From Lineus longissimus (taxonomy: Eukaryota; Nemertea; Pilidiophora; Heteronemertea; Lineidae): a stretch of DNA of 64,000 nucleotides. The stretch is from the NCBI RefSeq assembly GCF_910592395.1, contig NC_088310.1, positions 25,497,491 through 25,561,490 on the forward strand, written 5' to 3'. Positions 12,680 through 24,599 of this stretch are shown piece by piece; position 1 is the stretch's first letter, and the number at the start of each line of letters is the position of its first letter. Made by a program: the position numbers and the translations under genes. Below the pieces are notes generated by a model. It was not told the origin of the DNA. It did no database searches and saw only the letters and a list, made by a program, of their open reading frames with translations.

Positions 12680-15600
12680 GATATTCAGACATCTTCCTCT
12701 GCAATGCCACAACAATTCAGGGGAACAGATCATAAAGAGAAAGTGACAGGAAAGAACCTTAGTTTAACACGAATGTCAAGGCCAAATATCGCCTCGACCA
12801 ATTTTGCACCTTAATTCCGTCATCACCATCTCATCACATTTCATTGTTAATTTACGAGCTGTCAATCTGGCCACCTTGCTCATCATGTCGCATTAAGATC
12901 GGTAATAGGTACAGCCTCACAATCATGTCGTTCAACCTGAGGCCCGCCAACAAATTCGAATAGCTAATTTGAAATCTTACTAATGTATATTTCATCCGGA
13001 AGCACGCCAGCACATTAAAACTAAAGGTATCCGGTAATGTGAAAATGGGGATTTTTTTTGCGAACAGGATTGGAATTTGACAAAATAATTTAGATAAAGT
13101 TGAGAAAAATGTTTAGATAAGCATGCCCACTGTCAGCATGTGACTTTCAATCCTAGATAAGTGACAAAAAACTTTCTTTAAAAAAGATTCTTGAGAATGC
13201 AATCAAATGAATTGGCTAATCTTAAATTGAACTTGGAGCTGATTTAACATCAAAATGGCTTTCCCAATTAAGATCTGCACAGAATCGCTCCCCTAATTTT
13301 ACTAAACTTCAATTTACTTTGATTAAGATTTGCATTTAATCTTTGTATTGGGTATAAAGAGGAGTTTAGAAGATTTTCTCAATACAGCTCTACACCAGGA
13401 CTTGAAATTTCAAACTTTTTTGAAGAAAATTTTAACGGGTTATCAGTCCCTGTCCATCAGCGGCGACCGAAGAAGCAGAGGAAATGGCCGAGGCAATAAT
13501 GCGATGTTGATGACACGTTGAGGAAGGATCCTAATTATTTCATTAAGAAGCGGATACCTATCTACGATTCTGGGCTAATGGAGCAGACATGAGCATGTAT
13601 AAGAAATCACGTTAATTTCTAAATCATGGTTTTTATTTTTTATCATGCTTATGTGTTTTGTCATGGTATTTGAGGAAGTGACCTTACAAATCTGACTTGA
13701 AATGATACTCTGCACCGACGACATTAACTTTTGAAAAGTACAAGCACCTTTACTTCATACCAAACACTTGCATCGACCAAATATCAAATGTTTAATATCG
13801 GGGGATAATTACTTACACCGACGCAGAAGGCAATCCCAAGTACCATCAGCTCAGGGCTATGTATCCGAGCAATCTGCACATAGTTTAGACTTGGAGTTGT
13901 CCAAGGTTATAAGAAATCCTGGGACCAACTTGAGCACGATATTCTGGCATATATATAACCCAATGAGTTTGCCTTAATTGCATCCGAGCAGGCTCAAGTA
14001 CTTTAATGATCTGATACCAAATTACAGATGCTGCGCCTCTCCAGACAAAAAAGCAATCACGGGCAAAATGTAATTTAGGTAATGCAAATCCTAAGCCAAA
14101 AACTCAATTAATTTTGACTGTCTGGCCCGGAAGCTCACTTTGAACCGTCTGGCTTACGAGGTTTGTGCAGCAGACTGATTACTGTAGACTTGAAGTGAAC
14201 ATTAAACCAAAGAAACATTCCAAGAAGGAACAACACTAAAATTGTAAATTCACTTGGACCCAACCATACTGTACTAGCCACCCTAACTGAGACAAGTAGC
14301 ACGTTAAAAATCCATGCAATGTCAAATTGAGTATCAATAAAATTACAATTTGTGGGTGGAGTTTAATTGCTGGAACGGTGGACAACATCATGTCTCGTCC
14401 CGGAAGACTCATTACTCATCCAAAGGGACATCAAGGCCAGCAACAATCATGGTATCATCTCCCCTCGGAAAGCCACCATCTCCAAACGAACCACAACTTT
14501 AGCCAAGAGCGTTTCCGCTTTGACTCGGGAATACTCTAAGTCGTTTAATCTCCTTATATCAGATTCCCAAGGCTTAAGTGACCCTTTGTGAGGATCTCCT
14601 CCCTGTCGCAGATGATCGATGACACTCATTAAAAGCCCTCGTAAATGCGACCAATGTTCTGATAACCTTCTTATTTGTAAAATACCAATTGGTATTCAAA
14701 GCTCTAATCTACTCAACTTTGAACTTCTGTAGCTCATCTTTTACATAACGACTTCAACCATCTCCAGTCCATCAACACCAAACGACTTCACAAACCTTTG
14801 AGGTTACATCTATTTAAAGTAGAAACCATCTCAACAACAACTGAATGGAATTCTACCGATTTTGGACAGCACCTTGGTGAAGAAGTACAGAATGTCTCAG
14901 GAACCCGAAATTTAGCTACAAAAGCAGCATCTGTATCAATTAGTAGAAACATTCTTGTAACTGGTAACTCAAACTCTCCAACCAGAGACTCGAAGATACA
15001 AACCAGCCAAAATCATTTGCTGTGGGACAGAATCTGAAGAATGTCTAAAGGTCTCAGTCTTCGCCATCCTACTCAAGGTTGCAGTACTGAGTATTTCCCT
15101 CATAGCATCTCCTTGTATTATTACCTTTTCATTCCCTATTACGTTTATAGCACTTCACGATCCCCAGTAGTTTTATAACAACGTCCTGATCGCCATTTTC
15201 ATTTGGTTGTTGATGAGTTCGAGCCATTCACTCGCCATGCCTCAAACCCATCATAATGGTTAGATCCCCCATAACCATTTCTAGCGTTCTCCTAGCGCTC
15301 CTTTTAATATCTCCTACTCAGCATTCTAAACAAGGTACTATTCCATCCACTTTCTCAAGTCCCATACATCACTAACAAATCATCGCAATAAAACCCCGAA
15401 CTAATCATTCGATGATGGGACCGAAAATCAAGTGATCATGAGCAATACCTCACGTAGCATGCCGCGCACACTCCACCTCATGATATTTGTAATTTGGTTC
15501 GTTTTTGTATCTGCCGAAACTCCCTGTCCAGTTTTAGAAAGAGTGGTAGCATAATGGCGTCATTAGAGTTTGGCTTATCAGTCTGTAACCAATGGCCATG

Positions 15601-16230
15601 CAGGGACCATAAACGCATAATGGTATCATCATGTTGTTCAAGAGAAGATAGTCCCTCGAAATGAACAGATATCAGTTAATTATTAGCGGAGGTGATGGCT
15701 ACACTGATGTGGCGGGGAGGTAAATGGACATGAGGCAGAAATAGAGTTTGGTTGCGGCTGAGGTTAAAGCTGTTACAGAGGTTATAGCGATGTGGAGTTT
15801 GATACATCAAATGACCTCATCCATCATCTGATATGAAATTTTATTGACAACAGACGAAATTATTCGAGATCAATCATTTCATACAGCGGAATGTCTTGAA
15901 ATATTTTCCACTCAAAGATTTCAATTCATTTGAATTAATGCATTAATGCTTGAGTGGCAATCTTTGGAGGGGTATACCTGGATGGATAGCAATACAACAT
16001 GGGCAACATTGGCATTGAAGAGGGTAGCAATGCAAGAAAATACTGTAACACAGATTATCTCATGGGTGCAAACCACAATGAACACATTTTTTCAAAGTAG
16101 CTCTAAAGTGCAAAATTTCAACTTGGGTGACCTACCCAAAGGAGTAGGCTTGCCCCTAGCCATGAAATGTTGGTGATGCTTAAGTGATATGCAGACTTTC
16201 AATTGGAAATCGACAACACTTTGGTGGAGT
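12680..16230. other. Non-coding DNA
   Basis: No supported gene. A strong minus-strand donor (GTAAGTAA) ends near 13810 but the upstream frame can be open only over 19 codons behind a poor acceptor. Overlapping 70-codon frames near 14.3-14.6 kb show nothing recognisable. I see no repeats. Confidence 0.45.
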
Positions 16231-16234
16231 GAGG

Positions 16235-16312
16235 CATGTAAGTTTGGCTAAGAGCCCTACCCAGAGTCTCATACCAACATGGGATTCAAACCAGGGACCT
16301 CTCGACCCTCAC
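16235..16312 (-). mobile_element. tRNA-derived SINE fragment
   Basis: The minus strand contains GGTTTGAATCC (plus strand 16282-16292), a near-consensus RNA polymerase III B box, preceded by GAGGTCCCT as in the T-arm side of a tRNA and followed by a non-tRNA body. No A box is visible upstream (TGGCNNAGTGG type), and the acceptor-stem partner is absent. It is therefore best read as the 5'-truncated head of an old tRNA-derived SINE, not a tRNA gene. The body may run down to about 16190. Confidence 0.4.
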
Positions 16313-17095
16313 AATATGAAATATTTTCTTGGGAATAAAACACCCCAGAAAACCCCTGATACACAGACACCAATAGCTTCACTTGCTTATGAATAAAAGA
16401 TGAAACAATTCTAGATACTATTGCCGCACTTAGGAAGAACTGGCAAATTGTCCACGGGAGGGACATTATACGAAGGTAAACCAAGCTAATTATCGTTTCA
16501 TGATTGCAATCGTACTAATTTCGCACCTTCAATAATCGGAACATTTAGATGGAGTATTGACATGTTGGTACAGTAACTCCTGGTGATGTAGTTCATCACA
16601 TTACCACAGTGTGTCACTCGTGCTATTTATCAATAGAAGTGGAATTGTGCTGAAAGATTATTAAAATTTTCTTTTTGTGTAGAATTATTTTCCGATTGAT
16701 TTTCAGAATTAGGTACAGGGTAATGTAATTCAAGGTCAGGAAGGGCTGTACAGGAAAATGAAAACATGGTCATTGCAGAAGAGTTGTAGGTTTGAGGGCG
16801 AAAGGTTAAGATATTCATGCTCCTGATGCTGTGACAGCTCGTCATAAAGGAAGGGGGTGGTACTATCGGAATGAAAAATTACTTTCATGCTCTAGTAAAT
16901 TACCAACACAAAACACCAGCCGTGAATGCAGGTCAGTTAGAACTCAATCCACAGCGAGAATAGGAGAATATAGTTGAGCACACAGATTAAACTGGTGGAG
17001 TCTGGCATGGAGCTGGTTTGACAAAGTACAAATGAACTGAGGATCACATTTTATCCCACTTTTTGTATTTTTCACAAAACTTTCTAATATTACTA

Positions 17096-17137
17096 CCATA
17101 TTTTACATCCAGTTCCATATTTTACATCCAGTTCCAT
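17096..17137 (+). repeat. 19-bp tandem duplication
   Basis: The unit CCATATTTTACATCCAGTT occurs twice back to back (17096-17114 and 17115-17133) without mismatch, followed by the first bases of a third copy. It is a simple local duplication. Confidence 0.85.
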
Positions 17138-17645
17138 TCCTTTGGAATGTTTGGCAAATCATCAGATCAAATTGTTCCTCTGGTTATAAATGTTGGTTTT
17201 CCCAGGACTAGAAATCTATTATCAAATAGCTTTGAACCAAATTCACTATCAGAACCTTGACTTTGTAATGAACAACAAAGTCACAATTCAAATAAAAGAC
17301 TTTAAAAAAGTCCTTTGCAATCAGCAAATCTTCAATGACCATCACTTCAACTTTATGATTGCTCATAGACAACAAGTTTATAAACAACACAAGTGATTTA
17401 ATTAGAACAGGTTCTTGTTCAGACTTTTTTGACAACACCATCCAAAGGTAAATCCAAGCATCCAAACATGTCATTTCGGAATGCGAAGGGCCTCTAATCA
17501 GTCTTATATACAACCATTAAAAATTCAACCGATACTTTGAAAGGTCATTATGCTTAAAACATCTATGGTCTCGGGACACAGTCAATCTGGGTTAAAGCAG
17601 GGTCAAAGTGACCTTTCCCAGTGTTTTGGTCCCTTCCACAGAACA

Positions 17646-17680
17646 AAACCGAGATTATACATCATATATAATCTCGGTTT
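17646..17680. repeat. Perfect 14-bp hairpin
   Basis: AAACCGAGATTATA at 17646-17659 is answered by its exact reverse complement at 17667-17680 across a 7-base loop. Outside it, GTCC-C-TT on the left could pair with AA-AGGAC on the right, giving an imperfect longer foldback of about 75 bases. It could be the remnant of an inverted-repeat transposon. The perfect stem is too short for a typical animal microRNA precursor. Confidence 0.8.
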
Positions 17681-17689
17681 GTCCCAAAG

Positions 17690-19440
17690 GACTTATCAAC
17701 ATAATGCAGTTCATAAGTCCCCTTGATCAAAGGAAGTCGTAATTTTGATCGGTGCACCAAAATGCGCTTCCACTTCCCTCAATAGAACTGGCAGTTGGTC
17801 TAATCCAGTCGGTCATTAATCATTCGGACACAACGACATATATCAGGAAAATATGGAATTCTGATTAAAATCTACATTTCACAAATGACCAATCTAGTCT
17901 TAATAGCATTGCTGACCATGATTGGTTAGGCGGGGAGAATCTGGCGAGATATGGGTGGTAGACGGTTGGAGGAAATTACATGGGATATGATCCCACCGCG
18001 CAAGGGTGGCCCAGGACTGGGACCCATAACGCAATAAGGGATTTTATAAACATAAAAGCGGCAACTACTCAATAGAATTAGGAATTGGACACTTTGTAAG
18101 TCACAGAGGGATTATATGACCTCTTGATAGTGTTTGTACAACTCATATAAACAGGTCCTTAAGGACTGTAATGCAGACTTATTTAAACTTTAAAACTTTT
18201 CAACTTAAACCATTCTAAACTTGTGCAGACATGATGTAAACAAATCGTAAAACCATTGGTTTGTAAGTTAAACTTTTGCATGAGTAGGTCCGGTATTTAG
18301 CCTGTTGAGCCTATCATGCAGCGAATTGTGGCTAGCTGGGCGACAAGGGTGCTGTTGCCAAATTTGGGATAATCACCGACTGGGGAAGCAATTTGCATTT
18401 GATCCTTTCAGCTCTGAGAGGGACTTAGCAAATGGACCAAGAAGCGGACAATAAGTTTACAGAAGTCATGTTTGAATAGAGACAGCGCCAGCCGAGCAGA
18501 AGCACTGGGCGGCTTTGTAACGCCACAAGCGAAGAGACAAGTTTGTGGGTCAACCAAACATGGCGCTGCCAAATCAAAGCCGCCGGGCAAACCGAAAGTT
18601 TACATTCTCGTCTTGGTAAAAAAGCATCAGTTCTGACCTGGTGAACTGTTGTAAAATGAGATATTCTATGTAAACAACATTTGCGGATTGAAATCTATCT
18701 GTAAACACTGTTGAAATGTAACTGGGAAACACAACAAATAGTCCCGCTTTGATGTTGCAGCTAATTCTGTTGCAGTCAATCCTCAAGTGCCAATACAGAA
18801 TGGGAGAAAAAAAACTGCAGTCGAAAAAAATTTAAGTGAATATCCTGGATATCTTATTTGCACAATGAATGTGCTCTTTTTTTTTAGATTTTGCTTTATC
18901 TCCTTTTGTCATTTATCTCATGGCCATATGAGTTACATACTGCATGTAAAATTTCAAAATGATATCGCCAATGAATAGCTGATCAAATTGAAAGCTTTTT
19001 ATTTGAGCTTTTAAACCAAATACTTCTTTATTTACCGATGGCCCAATATGGCAGACAGTTTTTTTTGCGATAACCTGGCAATGAGAAAAAACCTTTTTTC
19101 CTTGATACTTTTCCAAAGATAAAACGATTCGACAGGAAGAAAAGGAATGCAACTGTGGAACTATGGCAATATATTTTGACTCTGACAACACCTTGAACCC
19201 CAGAGTTGGATCGAGCTTCTTCTTTTTTAATCCTTTCCGTTTATTTTTGGTGAATATCACCTCGTTGCGTCATCAAGCTACAAAATTTGACTAAAAATAA
19301 GTTTAAACGTTATTCACGCCAATGTAAAATCAGTCCAAAGTAATAAATCTGAACTTTAATGTGTTTACGTCAGAAATGCACCTTAGAAACATGAGTTCTG
19401 TCTGGATCCAATAAATTTTAAAAGAATCATCATTTATTTC
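17690..19440. other. Non-coding DNA
   Basis: No supported gene. The 18400-18600 part is GC-richer and carries an open minus-strand frame of 60 codons with no recognisable feature. Confidence 0.45.
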
Positions 19441-19461
19441 AGACTACATGGTAGTAGTGAT

Positions 19462-19478
19462 GGGGGGGGGGGGGGGGG
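19462..19478 (+). repeat. Homopolymer run of 17 G
   Basis: Seventeen consecutive G residues follow GTAGTGAT. This is striking in AT-rich DNA. Such a run can form a G-quadruplex-like structure and is a frequent cause of polymerase slippage and length error in assemblies, so the true length is uncertain. Confidence 0.95.
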
Positions 19479-19489
19479 TGCAAATAGTA

Positions 19490-19660
19490 GAATGAAGAAT
19501 ATAGATTCTGAAATTAAAAATTCTGAAAAATTTTCAAAGTCAAAAACTTTTTTTTAGGGTTAGGAGGAAAAAAAATTCAAAGCTTTTTGGGACTGATGAT
19601 GTTTCTTGATTTTGAGCAGAAAAAAAAGTGAAAAAAATATTTGGACTTAAGAAATCTTTT
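19490..19660. repeat. Poly-A and poly-T rich low-complexity stretch
   Basis: Several runs of seven to eight A or T occur within 170 bases (for example near 19545 and 19570), separated by AAAATTC-type words. It adjoins the G run, so the whole 19440-19660 block is low in complexity. Confidence 0.6.
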
Positions 19661-20742
19661 TCACTGTACAAGCATTCGGCACAGATCAAACCTCAGAGTA
19701 AGTTTTCCCTAAGCTTCAAGTAATTCTAGAGGCTAAAATTGATCTCACTTCAAGATCTACCGAATCGCATAGCCAAATTTCTTTCCAAGATATTCCACTG
19801 AGTGCACCTTGATCTAGAGACCTTCACAAAACGCATGATATGTCCCCGCTAACCTGAAGTGAAATGACAATATCGAGGTGCGTTCACTGCAGTGCAAAAG
19901 GTGAACATCCGCTCCACTCAAATCCAATGAGTCGAAAATATTGCAGGTGGACCGTGACGTCTTTTTTTCAAATTTCATCAGGGGTTGTCATACTTGAACG
20001 ATCAAACAGAGTCGATGTGCCCAACTCTGATAGTGATATCATTGGTCATGAATAGGCCACCGTACAAGATTAATTCACAAAGATCAACTGGGTTTCGATG
20101 CCGTGTGGGTAATTTTACCATTGAAGAACTGGCAAGGCAGTGAAAGAATGAAATAAGTCAACATACCACGGAGCTGTGCACATGGATAAACTGTGGCCAC
20201 CAGCTCCGGCAGTAGCCCAGCAGACTACTTCTTAACTTTGAATGACCCAAAAGTGTGAAAAATCTCTAGAAGACCAGACATCATCCCTCATAGTTTCAGC
20301 TCAGAGACAAGTCACTGGTCAAAAATTCTATAAACTACTTGAAATGCTGACTCATCATTTTAAGGTCATGCACAGGCCATCCAACCAACCGTCTCAACCA
20401 CCAACTCTGTCCCCACTTTGTCCAGTGTCTTGGCAACCAGTTAGAGAATGCCATTACAACTTCTCACAATCAACTCGTTACTATGGCGACAAATTACTAT
20501 CCAAGTGTCCTGAGTGCTTCAAACTTTTTATATCAGAAGTAGGTTTTAATCTTGCAAAGCCAGTCAATACTCAGCATATGTAATTTCAGGGGGCTCGTGC
20601 CCTGAAATGTGGTCTCCTTTTGCAAAATACCAATCTGAAAATGGACTTTGCAGCTTAACCATGTTCTCCAAAATCGTTTTTTTTCTCTGGTGAGGATTCG
20701 GATCATCTGCTGTACTGCTTTTAATTCTGTGTGTCTCCTTAC

Positions 20743-20830
20743 CTGATGCTGAAAGACCTATTGATTTGTAGCCTGTCACTGGTGGACCCAAAGGAGCATA
20801 AAACACATCCATGCCATCGTCAAATTTCAT
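20743..20830 (-). CDS. Candidate first coding exon, unknown product
   Basis: On the minus strand an ATG at 20830 opens a frame beginning MKFDDGMDVFYAPLGPP and reaching a donor-like CAG followed by GTAAGGA at 20742. The result would be 29 codons plus one base. The frame stays open past the donor to 20564. A TATAAATAG word lies only about 12-20 bases upstream of the ATG, too close to serve as its TATA box. The peptide has no domain that I recognise. If the gene holding the 32088-32217 exon continues to lower coordinates, this could be an alternative first exon, but that is a guess. Confidence 0.2.
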
Positions 20831-20849
20831 TATGATATTTGACTATTTA

Positions 20850-22385
20850 TACCAGTAGAGTGCAGAGCTATTGTAGCCGAGCTGATTGAAAGGAGAAAAG
20901 TCCCTTTTGACAAGCATCCACTTCATCATACCATATAGTAAAGCATTTGCAGAAATTTAAAAAGACATTCCTATGATGAATTTAGTTGCTTGGGGTTTTG
21001 TCCAAACTTCTTTAACTTGTTGTTGGGTTTTCAATGAGCTATAGGGAAGTTCATTGGGTTCACTTTCTCTGTAACTTTGGTTCATTATTGAGTTTGGAAA
21101 GGATATCCGCCACTGTGAATGATCTCGTCTTTGGGGTGGTTGGCGCAACACTGATATTTCTTTATAGGTGGCAATGAATGGTGCTGATTCTTTTCTGATA
21201 CCATCTCCTCCCCTTCAGTGGTTGCATGGCACATATCACTGGGGTGGCTTTGTGAAGTGGGAGAGTCACTTTGTACTTTGATATTTCAATACGGTAGGTT
21301 GGCTGATTTCGTAGTGAAAAGTTAGATTTGATGGAATTGTGTCGTTGGTTGAGTGTTGTGTTTGCTACGCTTGGGCAGGATGAAATGTCAAATCTTAATA
21401 TTCTTTTGACTGCATCAGCATTAAGATAAATATATAAATACATCTTACAACATACAAATTGTATAATAACATCTTTCCTTAATAAAAGCACTCCAAATCT
21501 GTACAAACACTTCGGGTAACACAGAATCAAAGGCAGCACACACAGAGCTTTCTGTATCTCTGACTATCAGTCTGAATCTTGTCCATTACATAAGACAGTT
21601 CTCCATGGAGATGACATAGGCCCTCTTAAACACTCTGAATCTAGGCTTACACCAGGTCCAAATTTGGGTCGCACATCGAACATGCATGGTCGTAATTTGA
21701 GAGTATGATTTTGCTAAACACATCCAGCCATGACAGGTCAACATCATTCAGGCAATCTGCAATATGCCTCCAAACCTTTGAACATCAACTGGAAATTTTT
21801 TAGTGAACAGCAGTTTTTGTAGAGGGTGAATATGGAATCCTGTTTATATTTTCATGAATAATAATGACACAAATAAGATAATATGTCTACCTTATTACAA
21901 TCACAATCACTTTCATACAAATGGCGAATTACACCTGACAAAGTCAAAATGAGGAAATGAATGTGTTGTTATTGGTGCATCCCGCGTTTTTAATTTACAT
22001 ATTGGCCTCATTAGGCTTTAATAGCCGATCATTTGTATGAGACAGACGACATCTGGCCAGGCGACTACCAGCTGCTGCCGGATGCACAAAAAGATTAACT
22101 GTAACAGGACAAAGTGAGGACAGAGACCAAAATAACACAACAACTGAATAACGACAGTTTAATCCAACCATCAGATATCAATTCCAAGATTGCAGTATTT
22201 TTTATAGGCCAAAACAGAAATATATTGAAATGCATTTTGGATTGATCTGTATCAAATGATTTCTGAGTTCATATCGTAGTGATGGCCTCAATTGCAGTGA
22301 TCGCTTGCCATTAATATCAAAGCCAGCCATTACTGGGTTTACCAGCAGAGGTGACATCTTTTTGTTGCACATCACAGGGATCATA
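20850..22385. other. Non-coding DNA, possibly decayed coding
   Basis: The minus strand carries several open frames in a row (22532-22317, 21539-21162, 21151-20957) in different phases. They have reasonable amino-acid composition but no domain and no good splice sites. They could be the remains of a transposon or pseudogene, or chance. Confidence 0.3.
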
Positions 22386-22388
22386 ATC

Positions 22389-22430
22389 GCAAGTTGCAGC
22401 AACAAAAATTGCGTGTTTGCATGGCATTTT
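22389..22430 (+). repeat. Dispersed repeat, copy A
   Basis: This 42-base segment resembles 55963-56005: about 29 of 36 comparable positions agree in the pattern GCARGTTGCAG..ACAARAATTGC..GTTTGCAYGGCA. The second copy forms one side of an inverted repeat. Here I cannot find the partner arm. Confidence 0.5.
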
Positions 22431-22439
22431 AGTCTCACA

Positions 22440-24200
22440 TGAATCAAGTGAAGTAATACCATGAAACTTTAAAAGCTTGGATTTTGTTAAGTCATAGCCT
22501 CCTACACATTGTGTATCAAAGGAAATATCCATCCCACATCTTAACTTTTAAGTAATTTCTCACTTTAATTCCATAACCTACACAGAATATTTATACACTG
22601 TGATCAATGCAATCAATGAGGCAGGCCAGGCCACCTCACATCTTTATTGTATGTCATAGTACGGCACTATATTGTCGGATTATACAGTCTAAAGAAACTA
22701 TAATTATCCACCTTGAAATTACAGGAAACAGACATTGACAATGGCGTATGGCACAGGACATGAATTCATTTGAAGAACGGTATGCTGGCGGTGTAAAGGA
22801 GAGTGGTGCAGACGACGTGGGGTGGTCGCGGGAGCAAGTTCAAAGTGGCAGTTTTCTGTGGTTCAAGTCATGTTTTTTCTTGATTTGAAGGTCATAAGAT
22901 TTCACATAAAACACAACAGACTGAATTGAACACTTAGGAAAATTGTTTAGTTCAAACTGTCTTCTGGACAAAACACTACTTGCACTATAGCCCCATCTTT
23001 CAAAACCAGTACTTCGGCACTGTTGAAAACAATAGAATATGTAACTAGAAAACGACCATAATTTGCATCAATTAGAACTGTCGTGATTCGCACAGTCTAA
23101 AGCTAAATTATTATAAGCAAGTCGATGGGCTAGTATCTAATGGTGGCATCTAGTTTCTTATGCACATTTCATCAGGCTATGCAAGTTGCATGGTTTGGAT
23201 GTATGATAGTGTACATTTCACCAATATGAACTGTATCTCTGTCCCAGAGATTTATGTCCAATCCAGAAGTTAGAATCAAAGCTCATCTGTAATGAAATTG
23301 AAAAGGACGCCTAATCCTGGACCATTCCACGGAGTCAGCCGGTTTCACTGCGCGGCGACACATTAAAGAACATCTAATATCCCCTATACAGCCTATAAGT
23401 CATCATATCCAAGGCGGCCGGCTCTATTGCCGAGGTGGCACATTAATTTTTTGCCGCCGAAAGATTTATTTCATTTCCTGATCCCGAAATTGATGAAATT
23501 ATTGATTTGGTGCGAGATGTAATTCTGGGCCTATCTCTATGTGATGAGCTATAGTATTATGTCTTCTAATTGAATGCATATAAATGACCGTTTTTTTAAA
23601 CGATAGTTTTAGTGTGTGATTTGAACATGCATCTCAGACCAGTATGCTAAACTATGACCAAGCTGTAAAGCTTAAAGGGAGACTTTACACCGGAGCTAGG
23701 TGGTCAAATTGGTGGTCATACTGTGACTTGTATACACATTGTACTGTCAGAGAACTGGGTTAGATTCAGCGATGATTTTATTCCTCATACAAGGGTCAAG
23801 AGTCTCAATGTACTGTAAGATGGAAGATACCCCTATTGGCCATTTCAGGTAACGTAATCCAACAAAGCTAGCTCCTGCATATAGTCCCCCTTTAATTGAA
23901 TAAAGATATCTTGCAATCATTGCTTTTCCTCCAACAAAGCCCAAGCCATTCAGGTTGCACACAAAAGGATTGTTATATAGGAGTTTCCAATGCTTTGGAT
24001 ACCTGCAATCACTATTCTATGTAACAATGACTTTGAGCTTGGAGTGACTATTGATGGGCGTGTGTATCTCGGCCTACACTCACTGTCCATTCATATTGTA
24101 ACAAATAAGTTTATTATCTCACTTGGAAGTCTTTTCTCCTTCTTATTGTGTGTTTATTTCCTACCCCTATCATTTGGAGTTTTTCAATTCTGTAAACATT
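22440..24200. other. Non-coding DNA, possible conserved part near 23.3-23.6 kb
   Basis: No supported gene. Between about 23320 and 23560 there are CG-containing words (GCGCGGCGACACATTAAAG, GGCGGCCGG, GCCGCCGAAAG) set among ATTA-type cores, a look common in conserved developmental enhancers. No further support is available from a single sequence. Confidence 0.35.
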
Positions 24201-24205
24201 CTGCC

Positions 24206-24230
24206 ATTACTGCTGCACCATTAAAAAAGT
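24206..24230 (+). repeat. Short dispersed repeat, first copy
   Basis: ATTACTGCTGCACCATTAAA and the following bases match 25294-25318 at 20 of 25 positions. They probably belong to one old interspersed family. The words AARTCTGGCA and AATGTCTGGCA recur three times between 24227 and 24380, which supports a repeat-derived block here. Confidence 0.35.
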
Positions 24231-24291
24231 CTGGCAGTGGCCATTCATGGTACATGGGGTCATAACAAACATTTTCCAGCAAATTTTGTCT

Positions 24292-24587
24292 GGTTAGCTT
24301 TTCAGCTAACCTAGGTCACTTTTGGGGTGGCAGTTATGTAAGTCTGGCAAGGGTATCCCACCACTGAAAATGTCTGGCAGTTGCATTTCAAGATACCGTG
24401 GGGTACACCGAACATATTGGAGTTGATTTGAATCAGTTAGCTGATGAGCTGATCTAGCTTATTTTTTGGCAGCCTTTCAGTGGACCCCACGGCCACACCC
24501 ACCACAACTGACCAGCCAGACGTACATTTCTATATGCTCGGATATGTATAGAATATCAAAATACTTTGGTTAGCTTTTCAGCTACCC
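24292..24587 (+). repeat. Pair of 20-bp direct repeats, each a hairpin
   Basis: GGTTAGCTTTTCAGCTAACC at 24292-24311 and GGTTAGCTTTTCAGCTACCC at 24568-24587 differ at one base and lie 276 bases apart. The first is a hairpin in itself (GGTTAGCT against AGCTAACC). They may mark the ends of an inserted element or two copies of a short foldback. No coding frame between them is recognisable. Confidence 0.6.
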
Positions 24588-24599
24588 TCGACCCCTCTG

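Noticed and set aside
13811-13867. Possible 57-nt minus microexon with strong donor GTAAGTAA
   Set aside because: Poor pyrimidine tract at the acceptor and only 19 codons; not separable from chance.
17616-17640. TTGGTCCCTTCCAC, similar to miR-133
   Set aside because: The match breaks after about ten bases and the word lies on the wrong arm of the nearby hairpin.
19552-19566. TTAGGGTTAGG, telomere-like
   Set aside because: Only about one and a half units in a low-complexity stretch; no array.
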